Positions 1 to 6,921 of a stretch of 64,000 nt of DNA are shown here, piece after piece (position 1 is the first letter of the stretch; each line of letters starts with the position of its first letter). Origin of the DNA: Candidatus Flexicrinis affinis (GTDB lineage: Bacteria > Chloroflexota > Anaerolineae > Aggregatilineales > Phototrophicaceae); contig JADJWE010000006.1 of NCBI GenBank assembly GCA_016716525.1, positions 248,001 to 312,000 on the forward strand, read 5' to 3'. The notes under the pieces are model-generated. The model saw nothing but the letters and a program-made list of their open reading frames with translations, was not told the origin of the DNA and searched no databases. A program made the translations under genes and the position numbers.

Positions 1-2
1 TA

Positions 3-692
3 CCGATGAATGACTTGGCCGGGGTTTCCGACGTCTCCAATCTAAGCCAGTATCGCGTCGCCGACGGTTATCTCGGGGCAGTGGCTTGGAGCGCGGACTC
101 CTCGAAGATCGCGTTTGGAAATCATACATTCAGAAGTCTGTCAGATCCGGAGGGACGTACCGACGCTTACTTATGGGTATTCGATGTTTCATCTGGCGAA
201 GAGATCCTCTCAGCAGTGACGGGATTGTGGGGGATTTATGGTAACGCTATACGAGGTGGCGTTGTCGCCACACATAGCATTGATGGAACGGTTCAGGTCT
301 GGAGTCTGAAGTCGGATAAGCTCGTGCGTATTGCCGCGCACTCTGGAACAGCCGAATTCAGTGCGAAGCTAGACCTGAGCAACTACGGTGCTCGCCTAGC
401 CTACGGCAGATCATACGTTGCGGATGTTAATCAGACACAGGAGACGCGGCAGGAAGGCGAGCTGGCGTTCGACGTGGTAGTCCCCGACCCGTCGCTGGAG
501 CGGCTGAACGGCATTGCCGAAGCGTGCGTGCCGGAGTCGGCCGCCCGCGACCCGTTCGTCGCGGACTCGCTCGCGGAGGTCGGCGCGTTCGTAGAGCGCC
601 TCGATGCGCTGCCCGACGACGCCATCCCACCCGCCTGCCGTGCCGATCTGCTGGCGGTGGCCGAGGCGCTGATGGCGGGGGCGGGACAGTAA
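3..692 (+). CDS. Secreted WD40-type beta-propeller protein, 5' truncated
   Basis: This is the C-terminal part of a WD40/TolB-like propeller protein. No stop codon precedes the first ATG (position 6), so the gene probably begins before the window. Blade-like motifs are visible (AVAWSADSSKIAFGN, VQVWSL). From about base 476 the protein changes to a GC-rich tail of about 70 residues that contains VVPDPSLERLNGIA and IPPACRADLLAVAEAL. This tail recurs almost unchanged inside the propeller gene at 3126-5336 and as a fragment after it, so it is a mobile or recombining module. The propeller part is clearly richer in AT than the tail. Ligand and function are unknown. By analogy with its neighbours it is probably exported. 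Confidence 0.7.
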   Translation, partial: PMNDLAGVSDVSNLSQYRVADGYLGAVAWSADSSKIAFGNHTFRSLSDPEGRTDAYLWVFDVSSGEEILSAVTGLWGIYGNAIRGGVVATHSIDGTVQVWSLKSDKLVRIAAHSGTAEFSAKLDLSNYGARLAYGRSYVADVNQTQETRQEGELAFDVVVPDPSLERLNGIAEACVPESAARDPFVADSLAEVGAFVERLDALPDDAIPPACRADLLAVAEALMAGAGQ

Positions 693-734
693 CGCCGGTA
701 GCAGGACACGAGCGCAGATCCATGGTGCTCCCCC

Positions 735-763
735 TTGACATATTGACATCCGTCGATATATAG
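735..763 (+). promoter_or_regulatory. arsR promoter, probably leaderless
   Basis: A perfect -35 TTGACA (735-740), a 17-base spacer and a -10-like ATATAG (758-763) end 7 bases before the arsR ATG at 771. Transcription would therefore start at or next to the start codon, and no Shine-Dalgarno sequence is present. The inverted repeat at 740-759 fills the spacer, as expected for an ArsR-repressed promoter. Confidence 0.65.
740..759. promoter_or_regulatory. ArsR-type operator O1
   Basis: Inverted repeat ATATTGA-N6-TCGATAT, one mismatch between the arms, lying between the -35 and -10 elements of arsR. The arrangement matches the imperfect dyads bound by ArsR/SmtB dimers. A second dyad with the same six-base spacing and the same TCGAT arm lies before the small peptide gene (1125-1140). 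Confidence 0.65.
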
Positions 764-770
764 TCATGGC

Positions 771-1088
771 ATGGACGCGAATCTGATTGCCTTTGCCAAA
801 GCTGTCGCCGACGAGACCCGCCAACAGATCATGACCTGTCTGTGCTGCGAATGGTGCTCGGTCGGCGACGTGGTCGACCGGTTGGACGGGAAGGTCAACC
901 AGCCCACCGTCAGCCACCACCTCAAGACGCTGCACGAGGCGGGCCTGGTCGAGGTGCGTCAGGAGGGGCGCCAGCGCTTCTACACCCTGAACCAGTCGCG
1001 GATCACGATGTGCTGCGGGATGCTTGTGCAGCAGTTCGCACCCGAGTACGCCGCACAGGGCGTGATCCCGCTCGATCAGGTGAAGTAG
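771..1088 (+). CDS. ArsR/SmtB-family metal-responsive repressor
   Basis: A 105-residue winged-helix regulator of usual ArsR length. The HTH is around residues 30-60 (QPTVSHHLKTLHEAGLV), followed by the wing (VRQEGRQRFYTL). Cys are abundant: CLCCEWC at residues 23-29, just before the recognition helices, where ArsR proteins carry their ELCVCDL metal site, and a CC pair at 81-82. It therefore probably senses a thiophilic metal or metalloid such as As(III). Which ion cannot be told from the sequence. The start at 771 follows a strong promoter overlapped by an operator, so autorepression is likely. No efflux pump or arsenate reductase is adjacent. The only downstream gene on this strand before hrcA is the Cys-rich peptide at 1178. 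Confidence 0.88.
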   Translation: MDANLIAFAKAVADETRQQIMTCLCCEWCSVGDVVDRLDGKVNQPTVSHHLKTLHEAGLVEVRQEGRQRFYTLNQSRITMCCGMLVQQFAPEYAAQGVIPLDQVK

Positions 1089-1090
1089 CG

Positions 1091-1114
1091 CCGGGGTCAG
1101 CGGCCCCTTTTTTT
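1091..1114 (+). terminator. Possible intrinsic terminator after arsR
   Basis: A short stem GGGG (1093-1096) pairs with CCCC (1104-1107), followed directly by seven T. The stem is weak, so termination may be partial. If it works, the peptide gene downstream needs its own promoter. Confidence 0.45.
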
Positions 1115-1124
1115 GCGTCTATGT

Positions 1125-1140
1125 ATCGATGGCCGTCGAT
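1125..1140. promoter_or_regulatory. ArsR-type operator O2 upstream of the Cys-rich peptide
   Basis: Inverted repeat ATCGA-N6-TCGAT, perfect over 5 bases per arm. It has the same six-base spacing as the dyad in the arsR promoter and shares its right arm. It lies 38 bases before the start codon of the peptide gene, a natural position for repression by the neighbouring ArsR. Confidence 0.5.
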
Positions 1141-1177
1141 GAAACGCATGCCCGTTTTCGAACTCAAGGAGCCTACG

Positions 1178-1264
1178 ATGAACCTCAACCCCGTCCCGTC
1201 CGTGGACATCCCCGACTGCTGTGACGACTCGAGCTGCTGCGGCGGCGATGGATCGTGCTGCTAG
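1178..1264 (+). CDS. 28-residue Cys-rich peptide, putative metal binder
   Basis: A tiny gene preceded by AAGGAG eight bases before ATG, one of the better ribosome binding sites in the window. The product has six Cys in three adjacent pairs near its C-terminus (CCDDSSCCGGDGSCC) after a short Pro-containing head (MNLNPVPSVDIPD). The vicinal Cys pairs with Asp and Gly between them suggest a small metallothionein-like chelator of soft metals. This is an inference from composition; no family is recognised. It lies 89 bases after arsR with an ArsR-like dyad in between. An in-frame ATG at 1122 also exists, but it has no comparable ribosome binding site. Confidence 0.6.
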   Translation: MNLNPVPSVDIPDCCDDSSCCGGDGSCC

Positions 1265-1270
1265 GAGCAA

Positions 1271-1305
1271 AGTGACGAGTCGTGAGTGATGAGTGCTGAG
1301 AAATG
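1271..1305. repeat. Degenerate heptamer tandem repeat, 5 units
   Basis: Five consecutive seven-base units AGTGACG, AGTCGTG, AGTGATG, AGTGCTG, AGAAATG. The same AGTGNTG-type heptamers recur in tandem at 16182, 16287 (reverse), 58982 and 60251 (reverse). The organisation resembles the short tandem heptamers (STRR) known from cyanobacteria. Confidence 0.7.
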
Positions 1306-1366
1306 ACGACGCCTCGCCGCTCCCGATACTCCATTAGCGAGGGACAGCAACCACAGTCCAAACAAG

Positions 1367-1395
1367 TCCCCCTCGCCCCTTGAGGGAGAGGGGGA
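1367..1395. repeat. GC-rich palindrome, possible hrcA terminator
   Basis: The arms TCCCCCTCgCCC (1367-1378) and GGGaGAGGGGGA (1384-1395) form a strong hairpin 25 bases after the hrcA stop codon. It may terminate hrcA on the minus strand, though no clear T tract follows. It also resembles the hairpin at 59051-59093. Confidence 0.45.
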
Positions 1396-1420
1396 TTTAG
1401 GGGGCGCGGGGATCTCGCCC

Positions 1421-2497
1421 TCAACTCCCGGCGGTCGGATCGCCGTCCTCGGCGTCGGTGCTGTTGTACAGGCTGACGAGCATGTTGGTCATCATGGTCG
1501 AGACATAGCGCACGGCGCTGATCGCGCGGCCGTAGTTGAGGTGCGTCGGGCCGATCAGCCCGATCGCGCCGCTGAGCTGGTCGGGCTGGCCGTAGCGGCT
1601 GAGCACGAGGCTGAGCTGGCTGATCTCGTCGCGCTTGCCGTCCCCGGCGATGATCACCTGCACGCCGCCGGTCAGCGGGCCGAGGAATTCGTCAAGGATC
1701 ACGTTCAGGAACTGACGCTCCTCAAACACGCGCACCGCCTGCTGCGCGCCTTCTCCGGCCGGAAACGCTTGTAACACATCGCTCAAGCCGTCGCGGTAGA
1801 CCGTCTGCGCGGCGGTCGTGCCGGCGCGTTCCATGACCTCGGCGGCCAACTCCAGCACCTCGCGATCCAACAGCGGCAGACCGACCGCCTTGACCGTCAG
1901 GTCGCGCGCGGTGAGGTCGTGACACAGCGAGTTGAGCCGGTTCGAGAGGTCGGACAGCGTCGCCTGCGAGACGGTCTCGGCGAGGTTGAGCATGCGCTGA
2001 TGCACGCCCCCGCCCTGCAAGATCAGCACCATCAGCACGAGCCGGCCCTGCACCGAGATCAGCTCGATGTGCTTGAAGCGGCCGGTTTGCGACGACGGCG
2101 CGGTGACGAGGCTGGCGGCCTGCGACGTGCGCGCCAGCGCGTTCGCGGCATAGCGCATCCACTGCTCGGTGCCCATCGGCGCGGTGCGCATCCGCTCGGC
2201 GATCTTGCTTTGTTCGGTAGTCGGCAGTTCGATGCTGCTGAGCAGGTTGCTGACGTAATAGCGGTAGCCCGCCTCGGTTGGGACGCGGCCGGCGCTGGTG
2301 TGCGGTTGGGCGATGTAGCCGAGCTCCTCCAGCACCACCATTTCGTTGCGGATGGTGGCCGCACTGACCGACAGGTCGAACGTTTCGGCGATGAATTTCG
2401 AGCTGACCGGCTCGGCTTTGTCGGTATACGCCCGCACGATTCCGGCCAGAATTTGCTCCTGTCGGCGCGTAAGGGTCGGAAGGGTTGCGGCGTCCAT
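1421..2497 (-). CDS. hrcA: Heat-inducible transcription repressor HrcA
   Basis: HrcA binds the CIRCE operator as a dimer and represses groE/dnaK-type chaperone genes until heat stress. The N-terminal winged helix is recognisable (TLTRRQEQILAGIVRAY, SAATIRNEMVVLEELGYI, then HTSAGRVPTEAGYRYYV), followed by the GAF-like and dimerisation regions. The length of 358 residues is normal. The chosen ATG at 2497 gives the usual distance to the LTxRQ motif; an upstream TTG at 2527 would add ten residues and has no better binding site. The gene is divergent from trxA. No CIRCE element (TTAGCACTC-N9-GAGTGCTAA) was found here or before hsp20, so its targets probably lie elsewhere. Confidence 0.93.
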   Translation of the reverse strand: MDAATLPTLTRRQEQILAGIVRAYTDKAEPVSSKFIAETFDLSVSAATIRNEMVVLEELGYIAQPHTSAGRVPTEAGYRYYVSNLLSSIELPTTEQSKIAERMRTAPMGTEQWMRYAANALARTSQAASLVTAPSSQTGRFKHIELISVQGRLVLMVLILQGGGVHQRMLNLAETVSQATLSDLSNRLNSLCHDLTARDLTVKAVGLPLLDREVLELAAEVMERAGTTAAQTVYRDGLSDVLQAFPAGEGAQQAVRVFEERQFLNVILDEFLGPLTGGVQVIIAGDGKRDEISQLSLVLSRYGQPDQLSGAIGLIGPTHLNYGRAISAVRYVSTMMTNMLVSLYNSTDAEDGDPTAGS

Positions 2498-2592
2498 ATC
2501 TGGCGATGAAAACACATCTGTAATCAACGGTGGAGTTCATGATACCATCGGGTTACAGGCTAGAACACGTAGATCTGAAGGAACCAACAACC

Positions 2593-2922
2593 ATGGGTGA
2601 CAAGACGTTCGAAGTCACGACGACCAATTTCGAGAGCGAAGTTCTGAAGTCCGATCAGCCGGTGTTGGTCGACTTCTGGGCCGAGTGGTGTGCGCCGTGC
2701 CGCGCGATCGCGCCGATCGTGGACGCGCTGGCGACTGAGTACACCGGCAAGATGAAGGTGGGCAAGCTGGATGCCGACCAGCATCAGGACGTGCTGATGC
2801 GCTACGGCATCATGGGCATCCCGACACTGATCCTGTTCAAGGGCGGTCAGCCGGTGGCCCGCATCACCGGCGCGCTGCCGAAGGACAAGATCCTCAGCAA
2901 GCTGGTGCCGCACCTGAACTAA
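2593..2922 (+). CDS. trxA: Thioredoxin
   Basis: A classic cytoplasmic thioredoxin of 109 residues that reduces protein disulfides with electrons from thioredoxin reductase. The active site is WAEWCAPC, followed by the conserved KLDADQH and the cis-proline loop GIPTLILFKGG. Its start is the ATG of MGDKTFEV, ten bases after AAGGA; upstream in-frame ATGs would add an unusual leader of 21 residues. It is a single-gene unit with a strong terminator immediately downstream, divergent from hrcA. Confidence 0.95.
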   Translation: MGDKTFEVTTTNFESEVLKSDQPVLVDFWAEWCAPCRAIAPIVDALATEYTGKMKVGKLDADQHQDVLMRYGIMGIPTLILFKGGQPVARITGALPKDKILSKLVPHLN

Positions 2923-2945
2923 GCGCCGCACCGACGCTACATCCA

Positions 2946-2979
2946 CACCCCGACCGGTTCGCCGGCCGGGGTGTTTTTT
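2946..2979 (+). terminator. Strong intrinsic terminator of trxA
   Basis: The 12-base arms CACCCCGACCGG and CCGGCCGGGGTG enclose a TTCG loop, with one mismatch. TTTTTT follows directly (2974-2979). It lies 23 bases after the trxA stop codon. Confidence 0.93.
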
Positions 2980-3125
2980 GTTTGCGCGGGGTGGTCAGTG
3001 AAGGACGCCCGGCACACGTACGCTGGACGTCGGGCGCGCCACGCCGGCCGGTGTTACGATGGGACAGGACGGGGTCGTGCACATGAACTTGACCCGACAC
3101 CGCAACACGATGGGACTGATCTTCA

Positions 3126-5336
3126 ATGCGCATGGTTGGCGTATGCCGTAATGTTGGCTCGATTCTCATATGCCTGGTCTGCATGGCCCTGTCGCCACTG
3201 ATGTCTACCGCGCAGCCGTCAGAATCGAACTGGGTGCGCAGTATGGCCTGGCATCCGGCTGAAGATTGGATCGCGTACTCAACCGAATTTGGCGAGATTC
3301 GGGTAGTGGAAGCGTCCTCGGGCATTGTTGTTCATGACCTCAATCCAAGTATGGGTCAAGCAACCTACGTCATTGCCTGGAGTCCCGACGCATCAAAGCT
3401 CGCCGCAGGAGGATCCGGAAACGTGATCGATATCTGGACCATGCCTGACGGCCAACTCGTACACACGCTGCTGCATTCTGGCGAAATACGATCTCTGTCG
3501 TGGAGTCCGAGCGGGGCTGAACTTGCCGTAGCAGGCCAGAACGGATTCCCTGAGAACGTGCGGGTCTGGGATCTCAACGATCAACAGATCGTGTTTTCTC
3601 CTGTGGTGGGGGAAGTACTGAGTGTCGCTTTCAGTCCTGACGGAAAACGTCTGGCGCTGGCTAAGTTCGGCGGAATTCAATTCTGGGATCCACTCGAGCA
3701 AGAACTGACGGGCGTAATCGGAACGCCGGAGTATTCGCTTTCGTTGGCGTGGAACCCCGATGGAACACGAATCGCCAGTGCAGACACGTACGTAGCTCAA
3801 CAGTCAACAATTCGAATATGGGATGCCGAGAGTGGCGCTCTATTCACCACCTTGCACGGGCATGAGAACACCATTCCTTATGTCGCTTGGTACGATGATT
3901 CCACGAAAGTCGTGAGCGCGAGCCTTGATGAGACCATCCGAGTCTGGGATGCGGACACCGGTGCAAGTCTGGTAACGTTTCGCACTAACACCCGGGCTTA
4001 CGCCGCGGCGTTAAGTCCTTTCGGGGGAAGACTTGCGTACGCGGAAGGCGTAGCCGCCAATGCACGACCGACTCTGCGTATCGTCGTCCCCGACCCGTCG
4101 CTCGACCGGCTGAACGGCATCGCCGCGGCGTGCGTGCCCGAGACGGCCGCCCGCGACCCGCTCGTCGCCAACTCGCTCGCAGAGGTCGGTGCGTTCGTAG
4201 AGCGTCTCGATGCGCTGCCCGATGACACCATCCCGCCCGCCTGCCGCGCCGATCTGCTGGCAGTAGCCGAGGCGCTGCTGGCGCAGTCTCCCAATAGTGA
4301 CCCCCTCGTGTATATTCGGAACAGATCTGATAAGGAATTCGAGCTGGTCGGTCTCTCAGAGGCAGGGCGGACTGTATTTGAACTCACATCGGATGACTGT
4401 TTCAGCATTTCTCCTCGTAATACGTATCTCGCCCTATCCAGCCCCCAAAGCAAAACTATAGGCGTGTTCTTATTGACAACGAGTGAGCGCATACTAGAGA
4501 TCCCCGCCGACAGCCTGCTCCCTTGCACTTTCGACTGGAGAACTGATACCCGACTTGTATTGACTGCTCGTGAGGATCATACGCCTCAATATAGCCAAGC
4601 GGTTGATATATCAAGCGGTGAAGTCAGGCAGATCGAACCCGGCGAACGGTCAGTTGCAGTCATATCACGCGATCAAATCCCGCACTTGCTGCCCGATGAT
4701 TTCTGGCTGGTCTCGCCCGATCAATCCCTCGTTACGTACAATAAGTGCGTTGGCGCAGTTCTCACGACTGTTTATGGGATACAGACCTGCGGCGCCGCAG
4801 GTCAGATCGTCGTTTATGATATCTCATCTGAGCAAGAGATCGCGTTGTTGGCTGATACCTACCAAGAACTGTTCTCCACACAAGGAGGTGATCCGTTTAC
4901 AGACAATCTTGCTGGCTTTGAATGGTCGCCCGATAGTCGACTTCTCGTATATCGCACAATCAATGATCGGGTAGTTACGGGCCTAAGGATTTTCGACACC
5001 GTCACTCGCACATTCACGGATGTAGACCGCCCCCCAGGCACTGACTTGGTTCGCATAAGAGGTTTCGCATGGTCACCGGATGGTGAGCGCGTCGCCTTTT
5101 GGCTCCATGATTACGCCGCCAAAGGTATGCGGTTGGGCGTATTCGATATATCGAGTACCGAGTTGGGAACATCGACTCAGCTATTTGATGTTGCACCGTC
5201 AAGCTGGGTGTGGCGCAGTGACAATCGGTCCATTATTTTCGTCGACGCCGGATTCAATCTCATTCAATATGATGTGGAGTTAGAGACCACGTCGATCCTA
5301 GACACAAATGTCTGGGATATCCTGACCTCGCGGTAA
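3126..5336 (+). CDS. Secreted double beta-propeller WD40 protein
   Basis: A 736-residue protein with an N-terminal signal peptide (hydrophobic stretch SILICLVCMALSPLMSTAQ, probable cleavage after STA). Residues about 35-310 form WD40-like blades, each with a WSPDG/WNPDG turn and a strand ending in W-D (VRVWDL, IRIWDA, IRVWDA). A module of about 70 residues containing VVPDPSLDRLNGIA and IPPACRADLLAVAEAL follows at about 320-390; it is nearly identical to the tail of the protein at 3-692. The remainder looks like a second, TolB-like propeller (FEWSPDSRLLVYR, FAWSPDGERVAFW). So the module that ends one protein is internal here, which suggests fusion by recombination. The propeller parts have lower GC than the surrounding core genes. 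Role unknown; surface sensing or binding is a guess. Confidence 0.75.
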   Translation: MRMVGVCRNVGSILICLVCMALSPLMSTAQPSESNWVRSMAWHPAEDWIAYSTEFGEIRVVEASSGIVVHDLNPSMGQATYVIAWSPDASKLAAGGSGNVIDIWTMPDGQLVHTLLHSGEIRSLSWSPSGAELAVAGQNGFPENVRVWDLNDQQIVFSPVVGEVLSVAFSPDGKRLALAKFGGIQFWDPLEQELTGVIGTPEYSLSLAWNPDGTRIASADTYVAQQSTIRIWDAESGALFTTLHGHENTIPYVAWYDDSTKVVSASLDETIRVWDADTGASLVTFRTNTRAYAAALSPFGGRLAYAEGVAANARPTLRIVVPDPSLDRLNGIAAACVPETAARDPLVANSLAEVGAFVERLDALPDDTIPPACRADLLAVAEALLAQSPNSDPLVYIRNRSDKEFELVGLSEAGRTVFELTSDDCFSISPRNTYLALSSPQSKTIGVFLLTTSERILEIPADSLLPCTFDWRTDTRLVLTAREDHTPQYSQAVDISSGEVRQIEPGERSVAVISRDQIPHLLPDDFWLVSPDQSLVTYNKCVGAVLTTVYGIQTCGAAGQIVVYDISSEQEIALLADTYQELFSTQGGDPFTDNLAGFEWSPDSRLLVYRTINDRVVTGLRIFDTVTRTFTDVDRPPGTDLVRIRGFAWSPDGERVAFWLHDYAAKGMRLGVFDISSTELGTSTQLFDVAPSSWVWRSDNRSIIFVDAGFNLIQYDVELETTSILDTNVWDILTSR

Positions 5337-5355
5337 TTGACGATCCACAACGATC

Positions 5356-5412
5356 CCCGCCATCCCGCCGGCCTGCCGCGCCGATCTGCTGGCAGTGGCT
5401 GTGGTACTAATG
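5356..5412 (+). pseudogene. Remnant of the propeller C-terminal module
   Basis: After the stop of the preceding propeller gene the sequence encodes IPPACRADLLAVA and VVLMAE, the last part of the module found at 476-690 and 4082-4292. There is no start codon or upstream module sequence in front of it. It looks like the 3' scar of a lost propeller gene. Confidence 0.6.
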
Positions 5413-5448
5413 GCTGAACACAGGGGGAATAACTCCGAAATCTCCCCG

Positions 5449-5646
5449 CCCCCTACGGCCGGTCGCGCATGAGGTCGAGCGTCTGCTGCTCGAAGTCCCA
5501 CACCGTGCACCGGACAATCATTTCACAGGCCGAAGGTCGCACGTACAGCGCGCGTCATGTGATCCATACCGGCCATCTGCTAGACTCCGACCTATTCGGT
5601 GGTGAGAGGCAGTGGTTACCGGAAAATGCGGACGTTTCGGACGAGA
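5449..5646. repeat. 198-bp direct repeat, copy 1 (5' cassette of a propeller gene)
   Basis: This copy matches 6723-6921 with one substitution and one single-A indel. Its first 55 bases (5454-5508) are identical to the 3' end of the KARI-like gene at 8179-8233, read on the opposite strand. The rest is the upstream region and first codons of the propeller gene at 5626. The unit records tandem duplication of a promoter-plus-signal-peptide cassette together with a scrap of the neighbouring gene. Confidence 0.88.
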
Positions 5647-6705
5647 CTAATTATTATCGTTAGTCTGCATGGTATTTTTCTCACGGCATCTGCCCAATTG
5701 CCGATTATCACAGCCCCCACCTCGACCGTACTGAGTATCGCTTTCAGTCCTGATGGGAGCAGATTGGCTCAACTCTCGTCGGATGGCCGTCTCGTTGTTT
5801 TCGAAGGCGAGAGCGTTGTGTTTGACGCGTTGAAAGAACAAACGACGACACTGCTTCGTGCAAGAATCGATTGGTCGCCCGATGGCAAGCTCTTGGCTGC
5901 TGGCATCGGCCCAGATGTCCATGTTTGGGAGACTGGAACTTGGAACGAGACTGCATGGTATGTCGCTGGTGGATCAGAGGCACTGGTTTACTTCGAGTCC
6001 GGGCATCATGTGCCTGAAGGCATCGTCAGCCTCGCATGGAATGACGATTCTAGTCTTCTGCTGGCGAGGAGCGTAAGCTCCCGTACGACGGTTTGGGCTG
6101 GGCTGACACAGGCGCTGACATTTGACCAGACGGCGGGCAATAATCCTGTTGCGGTTCATTGGCTAGTGGGTGAATCGAACTTCACAGATGGTGAAGGGTA
6201 TATCTCATCAAGTGATTCCGGATCTCGGACTCATCCGGTACCTGATCTGTTGGCAGCGGGATGTCTAGGCGGAACCGGTATTGATTTCAGTGCATCTCAG
6301 GGAAGTTTGGCGGTCGCGACTTTGAACGGCTGCATCATCGTCGTGGACGCAACGACAGGCATGCAAGAGCGGCACTTTCGATTGCTACCCCAAGGACTGC
6401 CTGTCGCAGATGTTGCACTTCGAGACTTGGCATGGTCACCAGATGGAAGCGAGATTGCCGCGATATCAGAAACCGGTTCGTTATATATTGTCAGTGCAAA
6501 TTCCGGGGATTATTACGTCATCAATCTTCCGAAATCAGCGGTATTGAGCGCTGTGGACTGGTCATCGGACGGCACACTAGCTTATGTAGGTCTAGACGCG
6601 GACGGAACATCTCTGCTGGCTACTGTTGGCAACGATGAGCTTTCGGAGTTGATTGGATCTGCCGCCACGCTTTCGTCTGCAACTGTGGTCGTGCGCGGCA
6701 ACTAG
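5626..6705 (+). CDS. Secreted WD40-type beta-propeller protein
   Basis: A protein of about 359 residues with a signal peptide (MRTFRTRLIIIV, probable cleavage after TASA). Blades are visible: VLSIAFSPDGSRLAQLS, IDWSPDGKLLAAG, LAWNDDSSLLLAR, LAWSPDGSEIAAIS, VDWSSDGTLAYV. The start at the ATG of MRTFRT is supported by the neighbouring paralogue: the duplicated upstream region carries a one-base indel that would shift any earlier start out of frame, while MRTFRT is kept in both. It lacks the PACRADLL module. Base composition is AT-richer than the core genes. The specific ligand is unknown. Confidence 0.75.
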   Translation: MRTFRTRLIIIVSLHGIFLTASAQLPIITAPTSTVLSIAFSPDGSRLAQLSSDGRLVVFEGESVVFDALKEQTTTLLRARIDWSPDGKLLAAGIGPDVHVWETGTWNETAWYVAGGSEALVYFESGHHVPEGIVSLAWNDDSSLLLARSVSSRTTVWAGLTQALTFDQTAGNNPVAVHWLVGESNFTDGEGYISSSDSGSRTHPVPDLLAAGCLGGTGIDFSASQGSLAVATLNGCIIVVDATTGMQERHFRLLPQGLPVADVALRDLAWSPDGSEIAAISETGSLYIVSANSGDYYVINLPKSAVLSAVDWSSDGTLAYVGLDADGTSLLATVGNDELSELIGSAATLSSATVVVRGN

Positions 6706-6722
6706 ATCAGTCGGCCCCCCAC

Positions 6723-6921
6723 CCCCCTACGGCCGGTCGCGCATGAGGTCGAGCGTCTGCTGTTCGAAGTCCCACACCGTGCACCGGACAATCATTTCAC
6801 AGGCCGAAGGTCGCACGTACAGCGCGCGTCATGTGATCCATACCGGCCATCTGCTAGACTCCGACCTATTCGGTGGTGAGAGGCAGTGGTTACCGGAAAA
6901 ATGCGGACGTTTCGGACGAGT
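6723..6921. repeat. 198-bp direct repeat, copy 2 (5' cassette of a propeller gene)
   Basis: Second copy of the unit at 5449-5646, offset by 1274 bases. It differs by CTGCTGTTC for CTGCTGCTC and by one extra A before the ATG. It delivers the upstream region and the MRTFRT start of the gene at 6901. The near identity implies recent duplication or ongoing gene conversion. Confidence 0.88.

Noticed and set aside
842..1264. A 140-codon frame that ends in the Cys-rich peptide
   Set aside because: Its first 90 codons overlap arsR in another frame and cross the terminator; the strong ribosome binding site at 1178 defines the short peptide instead.
1267..1306. Half of a CIRCE-like sequence (GAGTGCTGA)
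   Set aside because: It is part of the heptamer tandem array found at unrelated loci and has no matching second arm.
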